From the NCBI RefSeq assembly GCF_002112505.1, contig NZ_NEHW01000027.1, positions 1 through 41,812 of the forward strand: DNA of 41,812 nucleotides. The letters are read 5' to 3'. The translations under genes and the position numbers were made by a program. The notes under the pieces were generated by a model, which did no database searches, was not told the origin of the DNA, and saw only the letters and a program-made list of their open reading frames with translations. Below, in pieces: positions 20,101 through 32,100 of this stretch. How positions within the stretch are numbered: position 1 is the first letter of the stretch; the number at the start of each line of letters is the position of its first letter. The DNA is from Pseudomonas sp. R28(2017). Its GTDB lineage: Bacteria > Pseudomonadota > Gammaproteobacteria > Pseudomonadales > Pseudomonadaceae.

Positions 20101-23100
20101 GTCGCTGTCGGCGACGCCGAGCGTGGCTGAAGGCGGCCAGATCGTTTACACCGCCACCCTGACCAACGCTGCGCAGTCTCCGGTGACCGTCACCCTGAGC
20201 AACGGCCAGACCATCACCATCGCCGCCAACCAGACCTCGGGCAGCATCAGCGTTGCCACGCACGGCGATAACCCCTACCTGGATGCCGGTCAGGTCAGCG
20301 CGCGCATTACCAATGCATCGGGCGGCAACTTTGAGAACCTCGCAGTCAACAGCACCCCAGCGGTGACCAGCGTCACCGATACCGTCGACACCTCGACTGT
20401 CAGCCTGACTGCCACGCCATCAGTGGCCGAAGGCGGGACTATCGTCTACACCGCCACGGTCACCGCTCCGGTCACCGGTTCTGCCGTTGTGGTCACCTTG
20501 GCCAACGGCCAAACCATCACCATTCCGGTCGGCCAGAGTTCCGGCACCGCCACCGCTGCAGTCTCCAATGACGTCTACCAAGGCCATCCTGCCGTCAGCA
20601 ACAGCATCAGCAATGTGTCGGGCGGAAACTATGAAAACCTGGTGGCCGACAAAACCCAGGTCAGCACCAGCGTCACCGATGTCACCGACACGACGACGGT
20701 CACCCTGACGGCTACGCCATCCGTAACAGAGGGAGGGACCATCATCTACACCGCCACCGTAGGCGCACCGGTGACCGGCAGCCCGGTGGTGGTCACGCTG
20801 ACCAATGGCCAGACCATCATGATCCCGGTCGGCCAGAGCTCTGGCACGGCCACCGGTGCCGTCAGCAACGACGTCTACCAAGGCCACGCGCCGGTCACCA
20901 ACAGCATCAGCAATGTGTCCGGCGGCAATTACGAGAGCCTGGTCGCAGACAAGACCCAGGTCAGCACCAACGTCACCGATGTGACTGACACCACCACGGT
21001 CACGCTGACAGCCACACCATCGGTGGCCGAAGGCGGCACCATCCTCTACACCGCCACCGTTGGCGCTCCGGTCACCGGCAGTCCGGTGGTGGTCACGCTG
21101 ACCAATGGCCAGAGCATTACCATCCCGGTCGGCCAGAGCTCAGGAGCTGCCACCGCCGCCGTCAGCAACGATCTCTATCAGGGCCATGCGGCCGTCACCA
21201 ACAGCATCAGCAATGTCAGTGGCGGCAACTACGAGAATCTGGTGGCCGACAAGTCCCAGGTCAGCACCAGCGTCAGCGATGTGACCGACACGACGACGGT
21301 CACCCTGACGGCCTCGCCGTCCGTGGCCGAAGGCGGCACCATCCTCTACACCGCTTCCGTCGGTGCCCCCGTTACCGGCAGCCCTGTCGTGGTGACCCTG
21401 ACCAATGGCCAGAGCATCACCATCCCCGTCGGCCAAAGCTCTGGCACTGCCACGGGCGCCGTCAGCAACGACGTTTATCAGGGCCATGCCGCCGTCACCA
21501 ACAGCATCAGCAACGTGTCCGGTGGCAATTACGAAAACCTGGTCGCTGACAAAACGGCGGTCAGCACCAGCGTCACAGACGTGCAGGACACCACCACGGT
21601 GTCGTTGTCGGCGACGCCGAGCGTGGCCGAGGGTGGCCAGATCGTTTACACCGCCACCCTGACCAACGCAGCGCAATCCCCGGTGACTGTCACCCTCAGC
21701 AATGGCCAGACCATCACCATCGGCGCCAACCAGACTTCCGGCAGCATCAACGTTGCCAGCCATGGTGATAACCCGTATCTCGACGCCGGACAGGTCACTG
21801 CGCACATTACCGATGCATCGGGCGGCAACTTCGAAAACCTCGCGGTCAACAGCACGCCAGCGGTGACCAACGTCACCGATAGCGTTGATACCTCGACTGT
21901 CAGCCTGAGCGCCACGCCATCGGTGGCCGAAGGCGGAACCATTGTCTACACCGCCACGGTCACCGCACCGGTCACCGGTTCTGCAGTAGTGGTCACCCTG
22001 GCCAACGGCCAGACCATCACCATCCCGGTCGGCCAGAGTTCCGGCACCACCACTGCTGTAGTCTCCAATGACGTCTACCAAGGCCATCCTGCCGTCAGCA
22101 ACAGCATCAGTAATGTGTCGGGCGGAAACTATGAAAACCTGGTGGCCGACAAGACCCAGGTCAGCACCAGCGTCACCGATGTGACCGACACGACGACGGT
22201 CACCTTGACGGCCACACCATCCGTAGCCGAGGGAGGGACCATCCTCTACACGGCCAGCGTGGGCGCACCCGTCACCGGCAGCCCGGTGGTGGTCACGCTG
22301 ACCAATGGCCAGACGATTACCATCCCGGTCGGGCAGAGTTCGGGCACCGCCACCGGCGCCGTGAGTAACGACGTTTACCAGGGCCATGCCTCCGTCACCA
22401 ACAGCATCAGCGACGTGTCTGGCGGCAGTTACGAGAACCTGGTCGCAGATAAGTCCCAGGTCAGCACTACGGTCACGGATGTGACCGACACCACGACGGT
22501 CACCTTGACGGCCACGCCATCCGTAGCCGAGGGCGGGACCATCACCTACACCGCAAGTGTGGGTGCTCCGGTCACCGGTAGCCCAGTGGTGGTCAGCCTG
22601 GCCAACGGGCAGAGCATCACTATCCCGGTGGGCCAGAGCTCCGGCACGGCCACCGGCGCCGTGACCAACGATGTTTATCAGGGGCACGCGGCCGTTTCCA
22701 ACAGCATCACCAGTGTCAGCGGCGGCAACTTCGAGAATCTAGTCGCCGATCAGGCCCCCGTCAGCACCAGTGTCACAGACGTGCAGGACACCACCACCGT
22801 CTCGCTGTCGGCGACGCCGAGCGTGGCCGAAGGTGGACAGATCGTGTACACCGCCACCCTCACCAATGCCGCCCAGTCTCCAGTGACCGTCACCCTGAGC
22901 AACGGCCAGACCATCACCATCGCCGCCAACCAGACCTCCGGCAGCATCAGCGTTGCCACCCACGGCGATAACCCCTACCTCGATGCCGGCCAGGTCAGTG
23001 CGCGCATCACCAACGCCAGCGGAGGCAATTTCGAAAACCTGGCGGTCAATACCGCTCCAGCGGTGACCAACGTCACCGATACCGTTGATACCTCGACTGT

Positions 23101-26100
23101 CAGCCTGACTGCTACGCCATCGGTGGCCGAAGGCGGCACCATCGTCTACACCGCCACGGTCACCGCACCGGTCACCGGTTCTGCCGTTGTGGTCACTTTG
23201 GCCAACGGCCAGACCATCACCATCCCGGTCGGGCAGAGTTCCGGAACCGTCACCGCTGCAGTCTCCAATGACGTCTACCAAGGCCATCCTGCCGTCAGCA
23301 ACAGCATCAGCAATGTGTCGGGCGGAAACTATGAAAACCTGGTGGCCGACAAGACCCAGGTCAGCACCAGCGTCAGCGATGTGACGGACACCACCACGGT
23401 CACCCTGACGGCCACGCCATCCGTGACCGAAGGCGGCACCATCCTCTACACCGCCACCGTGGGTGCCCCCGTTACCGGCAGCCCTGTCGTGGTGACCCTG
23501 ACCAATGGCCAGAGCATCACCATCCCCGTCGGCCAAAGCTCTGGAACTGCCACGGGCGCCGTCAGCAACGACGTTTACCAGGGCCATGCCACCGTCACCA
23601 ACAGCATCAGCGACGTGTCCGGTGGCAATTACGAAAACCTGGTGGCGAACAAGGCGGCTGTCAGCACCTCGGTGACCGATGTTCAGGACACCACCACCGT
23701 TACACTGACGGCCACGCCGTCTGTGGCCGAGGGCGGGACCATCCTCTACACCGCCACTGTCGACGCACCCGTCACCGGTAGCCCGGTCGTGGTCAACCTG
23801 GCGAACGGGCAAATCATCACCATTGCAGTCGGCCAGAGCTCCGGTACGGCCACCGGCGCCGTGACCAACGATGTCTATCAGGGGCACGCGGCCGTTACCA
23901 ACAGCATCACCAGTGTCAGCGGCGGCAACTACGAGAATCTGGTCGCCAATCAGGCCCCCGTCAGCACCAGCGTCACAGACGTGCAGGACACCACCACCGT
24001 CTCGCTGTCGGCGACGCCGAGCGTGGCCGAAGGTGGACAGATCGTGTACACCGCCACCCTGACCAACGCTGCGCAGTCTCCGGTGACCGTCACCCTGAGC
24101 AATGGCCAGACCATCACCATCGCCGCTAACCAGACCGCGGGCAGCATCAGTGTTGCCACGCACGGCGATAATCCCTACCTCGACGCCGGCCAGGTCAGCG
24201 CCCGTATCACCAATGCATCGGGCGGCAACTTCGAGAACCTCGCAGTCAACAGCACCCCAGCGGTGACCAACGTCACCGATACCGTCGACACCTCGACCGT
24301 GAGCCTCACCGCGACGCCATCGGTGGCCGAAGGCGGCACCATTCTCTACACCGCTTCCGTCGGTGCCCCGGTCACCGGCAGTCCGGTGGTGGTCACGCTG
24401 ACCAATGGCCAGAGCATCACCATCCCAGTCGGCCAGAGCTCTGGCACGGCCACCGGTGCCGTCAGCAACGACGTCTATCAGGGCCATGCCGCCGTCACCA
24501 ACAGCATCAGCAACGTGTCCGGTGGCAATTACGAAAACCTGGTGGCTGACAAAACGGCGGTCAGCACCAGCGTCACTGACGTGCAGGACACCACCACCGT
24601 GTCGCTGTCGGCGACCCCGAGCGTGGCCGAAGGTGGACAGATCGTGTACACCGCCACCCTGACCAATGCCGCGCAGACCCCGGTAACCGTCACCCTGAGC
24701 AATGGGCAGACCATCACCATCGCCGCCAACCAGACCTCGGGCAGCATCAGCGTCGCCACCCACGGCGATAATCCCTACCTCGACGCCGGCCAGGTCAGCA
24801 CCCGTATCACCAATGCATTGGGCGGCAACTTCGAGAACCTCGCAGTCAACAGCACCCCAGCGGTGACCAACGTCACCGATACCGTCGACACCTCGACCGT
24901 GAGCCTGACTGCCACGCCATCGGTGGCCGAAGGCGGCAGCATCGTCTACACCGCAACGGTCACCGCACCGGTCACCGGTTCTGCAGTAGTGGTCACCTTG
25001 GCCAACGGGCAGAGCATCACCATCCCGGTGGGCCAGAGTTCCGGCACCACCACTGAAGTCGCCAGCAACGATGTCTACCAGGGCCATGCCCCGGTCACCA
25101 ACAACATCACGGCCGTTAGCGGCGGCAACTATGAAAACCTGGTCGCCAATACCGCCACGGTCAGCACCACGGTCACCGATGTTCAGGACACCACCACAGT
25201 GACGCTGACCGCCACGCCGTCCGTAACCGAGGGTGGGACCATCCTCTACACCGCCACCGTCGGTGCCCCGGTCACCGGCAGCCCGGTCGTGGTGACCCTG
25301 ACCAATGGCCAGAGCATCACCATCCCGGTCGGCCAAAGCTCGGGGACTGCCACCGGCGCCGTCAGCAACGATGTCTATCAGGACCATGCGGCCGTCACCA
25401 ACAGCATCAGCAACGTCACTGGCGGCAACTTCGAGAATCTGGTGGCTGACAAATCCCAGGTCAGCACCAGCGTCACTGACGTGCAGGACACCACCACGGT
25501 CTCGTTGTCGGCAACGCCAAGCGTGGCCGAAGGCGGCCAGATCGTTTACACCGCCACCCTGACCAACGCCGCGCAGTCTCCGGTGACCGTCACCCTGAGC
25601 AACGGCCAGACCATCACCATCGCCGCCAACCAGACTTCCGGCAGCATCAACGTTGCCACCCATGGTGATAACCCGTATCTCGACGCCGGACAGGTCACTG
25701 CGCACATTACCGATGCATCGGGCGGCAACTTCGAAAACCTGGCGGTCAACAGCACGCCAGCGGTGACCAACGTCACCGATACCGTCGACACCTCGACTGT
25801 CAGCCTGAGCGCCACACCGTCGGTGGCTGAAGGCGGGACCATTGTCTACACCGCCACGGTCACCGCACCGGTCACCGGTTCTGCAGTAGTGGTCACCCTG
25901 GCCAACGGCCAGACCATCACCATCCCGGTGGGCCAGAGTTCCGGCACCACCACTGCTGCAGTCTCCAATGACGTCTACCAGGGTCACCCCGCAGTCAGTA
26001 ACAGCATCAGCAATGTGTCGGGCGGCAACTATGAAAACCTGGTGGCGAACAAGGCAGCAGTCAGCTCAACCGTCACCGATGTACAGGACACTACCACCGT

Positions 26101-29100
26101 TACCCTGACCGCTACGCCGTCCGTGGCCGAAGGTGGCACGATCGTCTACACCGCCACTGTAGACGCGCCGGTCACCGGCAGCCCGGTGGTGGTCATGCTG
26201 ACCAATGGCCAGACCATAACCATCCCCGTCGGCCAGAGCGCTGGCACTGTCACGGACGCCGTCAGCAACGATGTCTACCAGGGCCATGCCCCGGTCACCA
26301 ACAACATCACGGCCGTCAGCGGCGGCAACTATGAAAACCTGGTCGCCAATACCGCCACGGTCAGCACCACGGTCACCGATGTTCAGGACACCACCACAGT
26401 GACGCTGACCGCCACGCCGTCCGTAACCGAGGGTGGGACCATCCTCTACACCGCAAGTGTGGGTGCTCCCGTTACCGGCAGCCCGGTCGTGGTGACCCTG
26501 ACCAATGGCCAGAGCATTACCATCCCGGTCGGCCAGAGCTCTGGGACTGCCACCGGCGCCGTGAGCAACGACGTCTATCAGGGCCATGCCGCCGTCACCA
26601 ACAGCATCAGCAACGTTACCGGAGGCAATTACGAAAACCTGGTGGCCGACAAAACGGCGGTCAGCACCAGCGTCACAGATGTGCAGGACACCACCACGGT
26701 GTCGTTGTCGGCGACGCCGAGCGTGGCTGAAGGCGGTCAGATCGTTTACACCGCAACCCTGACCAATGCCGCGCAGTCTCCGGTGTCCGTCACCCTGAGC
26801 AATGGCCAGAACATCACCATCGGAGCCAACCAGACTTCCGGCAGCGTCAGCGTTGCCACCCATGGCGATAATCCGTATCTCGATGCCGGCCAGATCAGCG
26901 CGAGGATCACCAACGCCACCGGGGGCAACTTCGAGAACCTGGCGGTCAACAGCTCGCCAGCGGTGACCAACGTCACCGACACCATCGACACCTCGACTGT
27001 CAGCCTGACCGCCACACCGTCGGTGGCTGAAGGCGGGACCATTGTCTACACCGCCACGGTCACCGCACCGGTCACCGGTTCTGCCGTCGTGGTCACCTTG
27101 GCCAACGGCCAGACCATCACCATCCCGGTCGGCCAGAGTTCCGGCACCGCCACCGCTGCAGTCTCCAATGACGTCTACCAAGGCCACGCGCCGGTCACCA
27201 ACAGCATCAGTAATGTGTCCGGCGGCAATTACGAGAGCCTCGTCGCCGACAAGTCTCAGGTCAGCACCACCGTTACCGATGTGACTGACACCACCACCGT
27301 CACGCTGACCGCCACGCCGTCCGTGGCCGAAGGCGGCATCATCCTCTACACCGCTTCCGTCGGCGCCCCGGTCACCGGTAGCCCGGTGGTTGTCACACTG
27401 ACCAATGGCCAAACGATTACCATCCCGGTCGGCCAAAGCTCCGGCACTGCCACGGGCGCCGTCAGCAACGACGTTTATCAAGGCCATGCCGCCGTCACTA
27501 ACAGCATCAGCAGCGTCATCGGTGGCAATTACGAAAACCTGGTCGCTGACAAAACGGCGGTCAGCACCAGCGTCACGGACGTGCAGGACACCACCACCGT
27601 GTCACTATCGGCGACGCCCAGCGTGGCTGAGGGTGGCCAGATCGTTTACACCGCCACCTTGACCAATGCCGCCCAGTCTCCAGTGACCGTCACCCTGAGC
27701 AACGGCCAGACCATCATCATCGGAGTCAACCAGATTTCTGGCAGCATCAACGTTGCCACCCATGGCGATAACCCGTACCTCGATGCCGGTCAGGTCAGCG
27801 CGCGCATCACCAACGCCACCGGGGGCAACTTCGAGAACCTGGCGGTCAACAGCGCGCCAGCAGTGACCAGCGTCACCGATACCGTCGATACCTCGACCGT
27901 AAGCCTGAGCGCCACGCCATCTGTGGCTGAAGGCGGGACCATCGTCTACACCGCCACGGTCACAGCACCGGTCACCGGTTCTGCCGTGGTGGTCACCTTG
28001 GCCAACGGGCAGACCATCACCATTCCGGTCGGGCAAAGTTCCGGCACCGCTACGGCGACGGTATCCAACGACGTCTATCAGGGGCACCCCGCAGTCACCA
28101 ACAGCATCAGCAATGTGTCGGGCGGCAACTATGAAAACCTGGTGGCGAACAAGGCGGCTGTCAGCACCTCAGTGACCGATGTCCAGGACACCACCACCGT
28201 TACTCTGACCGCTACGCCATCCGTGGCCGAAGGCGGCACGATCGTCTACACCGCCACTGTAGGCGCACCGGTCACCGGCAACCCGGTCGTGGTGACCCTG
28301 ACCAATGGCCAGAGCATCACCATCCCGGTCGGCCAGAGCACCGGCACTGCCACCAGCGCCGTGAGCAATGATGTTTATCAAGGCCATGCGCCGGTCACCA
28401 ACAGCATCAGCAACGTGTCTGGCGGCAGTTACGAGAACCTGGTCGCAGACAAGTCCCAGGTCAGCACCAGCGTGACGGATGTGACAGACACCACCACAGT
28501 GACGCTGACCGCCACGCCGTCCGTGAACGAGGGCGGGACCATCCTCTACACCGCCAACGTGGGTGCTCCCGTTACCGGCAGCCCGGTGGTGGTCACGCTG
28601 ACCAATGGCCAGACCATCACCATCCCAGTCGGCCAGAGCGCTGGCACCGCCACGGGCGCTGTCAGCAATGACGTCTACCAAGGCCATGCAGCCGTTACCA
28701 ACAGCATCAGCAACGTGTCCGGTGGTAATTACGAAAACCTGGTGGCTGACAAAGCGACGGTCAGCACCAGCGTCACCGACGTGCAGGACACCACCACGGT
28801 CTCGCTGTCGGCGACGCCAAGCGTGGCTGAAGGTGGCCAGATCGTGTACACCGCCACCCTGACCAATGCCGCCCAGTCTCCAGTGACCGTCACCCTGAGC
28901 AACGGCCAGACCATCACCATCGCCGCCAACCAGACCTCCGGCAGCATCAGCGTTGCCACCCACGGCGATAACCCCTACCTCGATGCCGGCCAAGTCAGCG
29001 CCAGCATAACCAACGCCACCGGGGGCAATTTCGAGAACCTAGCGGTCAACAGCACACCAGCGGTTACCAGCGTCAGCGATACCGTGGATACCTCGACCGT

Positions 29101-32100
29101 CAGCCTGACCGCCACGCCATCGGTGGCCGAAGGCGGGACCATCGTCTACACCGCCACAGTGACCGCACCGGTTACCGGCTCCGCCGTTGTGGTCACTTTG
29201 GCCAACGGCCAGACCATCACCATTCCGGTCGGCCAGAGCTCAGGGACCGCAACAGCGGTGGTATCCAACGACGTTTATCAGGGCCATTCCGCGGTCACCA
29301 ACAGCATCAATAACGTCTCCGGCGGCAACTACGAGAATCTGGTCGCAGACAAGTCCCAAGTCAGCACCAGCGTGACGGATGTGACGGACGCCACGACGGT
29401 CTCACTGTCGGCGACGCCGAGCGTGGCTGAAGGCGGCCAGATCGTTTACACCGCCACCCTGACCAACGCTGCGCAGTCTCCGGTGACCGTCACCCTGAGC
29501 AACGGCCAGACCATCACCATCGCCGCCAACCAGACCTCGGGCAGCATCAGCGTTGCCACGCACGGCGATAACCCCTACCTGGATGCCGGTCAGGTCAGCG
29601 CGCGCATTACCAATGCATCGGGCGGCAACTTTGAGAACCTCGCAGTCAATAGCACCCCAGCGGTGACCAGCGTCACCGATACCGTCGACACCTCGACAGT
29701 GAGCCTCACCGCCACGCCATCGGTGGCCGAAGGCGGGACCATCATCTACACCGCCACGGTCACCGCACCGGTCACAGGTTCTGCCGTCGTGGTCACCTTG
29801 GCCAACGGCCAAACCATCACCATTCCGGTCGGCCAGAGCTCCGGCACCGCCACCGCTGCAGTCTCCAATGACCTCTACCAAGGCCATCCTGCCGTCAGCA
29901 ACAGCATCAGTAATGTGTCGGGCGGAAACTATGAAAACCTGGTGGCCGACAAGACCCAGGTCAGCACCAGCGTCACCGATGTGACCGACACGACGACGGT
30001 CACCTTGACGGCCACACCGTCCGTGGCCGAGGGCGGGACCATCATCTATACAGCCACCGTGGGCGCCCCGGTCACCGGCAGCCCGGTGGTGGTCACGCTG
30101 ACCAACGGCCAGACCATCACCATCCCGGTCGGCCAGAGCTCCGGGACCGCCACGGGCGCTGTCAGCAATGACGTATACCAAGGCCATGCACCGGTCACCA
30201 ACAGCATCAACAACGTTTCCGGCGGCAATTATGAAAGCCTGGTCGCTGACAAGACCCAGGTCAGCACCACCGTTACCGATGTGACTGACACCACCACCGT
30301 TACCCTGACGGCCACGCCGTCTGTGGCCGAGGGCGGGACCATTACCTACACGGCCAGTGTGGGCGCGCCCGTAACCGGCAGCCCGGTAGTAGTCAGCCTG
30401 GACAATGGCCAGACCATCACCATTGCAGTCGGCCAGAGCTCCGGCACCGCCACGGGCGCCGTGAGCAACGACGTTTATCAAGGTCATGCGCCAGTCACCA
30501 ACAACATTACCGGCGTCAGTGGCGGCAGCTACGAAAACCTGGTGGCAAACACTGCCACCGTCAGCACCACGGTGACCGATGTTCAGGACACCACCACCGT
30601 CACCCTGACCGCCACGCCATCCGTGGCCGAAGGCGGGGCCATCCTCTACACCGCCACGGTGGGCGCACCGGTCACTGGCAGCCCGGTCGTGGTCAGTCTG
30701 GCCAACGGCCAGACCATCACCATTGCCGTAGGACAGAGCTCGGGTACCGCTACGGCTGCCGTGAGCAACGATGTCTATCAGGGCCATGCAGCAGTCACCA
30801 ACAGCATCACCAGTGTCACTGGTGGCAGCTACGAAAACCTGGTCGCCGACAGAACCCAAGTCAGCACCAGCGTCACGGATGTGCAGGACACCACCACGGT
30901 CTCGCTGTCGGCGACACCGAGCGTGGCTGAGGGTGGCCAGATCGTTTACACCGCGACCCTGACCAACGCCGCGCAGTCTCCGGTGTCCGTCACCCTGAGC
31001 AATGGCCAGACCATCATTATCGGAGCCAACCAGACCTCTGGCAGCATCAACGTTGCCACCCATGGCGACAATCCGTACCTCGACGCAGGCCAGGTCAGCG
31101 CCCGCATCACCAACGCCAGCGGGGGCAACTTCGAGAGCCTCGCAGTCAACAGCACGCCAGCGGTGACTAACGTTACCGATACCGTCGATACCTCGACCGT
31201 CAGCCTGACCGCCACACCCTCCGTTGTTGAAGGCGGCACCATCATCTACACCGCGACCATCAGCGCGCCGGTCACCGGCAGCCCGGTCGTCGTCACACTG
31301 ACCAATGGCCAGTCGATTACCATCCCGGTCGGCCAGAGCTCGGGAACTGCCACCGGCACCGTCAGCAACGACGTCTATCAGGGCCATGCCGCCGTCACCA
31401 ACAGCATCAGCAACGTGTCCGGTGGCAATTACGAAAACCTGGTGGCTGACAAAACGACGGTCAGCACCAGCGTCACGGACGTGCAGGACACCACCACCGT
31501 GTCGCTGTCGGCGACGCCGAGCGTGGCCGAAGGTGGACAGATCGTTTACACCGCCACCCTGACCAATGCCGCGCAATCCCCGGTGACTGTCACCCTCAGC
31601 AATGGCCAGACCATCACCATCGGAGCCAACCAGACCTCCGGCAGCGTCAGCGTTGCCACCCACGGCGATAATCCCTATCTCGATGCCGGCCAGGTCAGCG
31701 CGCGCATCACCAACGCATCGGGCGGCAACTTCGAGAACCTGGCGATCAACAGCGCGCCGGCAGTAACCAATGTCACCGATACCGTCGATACCTCGACCGT
31801 AAGCCTGACCGCCACGCCATCGGTGGCTGAAGGTGGCAGCATCGTCTACACCGCCACGGTCACCGCACCGGTCACAGGTTCTGCCGTCGTGGTCACCTTG
31901 GCCAACGGCCAGACCATCACCATCCCGATCGGCCAGAGTTCCGGCACCACCACCGCCGCTGTCAGCAATGACGTCTACCAGGGCCACCCTGCCGTCAGCA
32001 ACAGCATCAGCAATGTGTCGGGCGGCAACTATGAAAACCTGGTGGCGAACAAAACCGCAGTCAGCACCACCGTCACGGACGTGCAGGACACCACCACCGT

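Noticed and set aside
22739..25987. Very long open frames on the minus strand inside lapA (the longest about 1080 codons)
   Set aside because: They recur with the 300-nt repeat period, have low-complexity composition and lack consistent start signals. A periodic GC-rich coding repeat without stops in one antisense frame produces them automatically.
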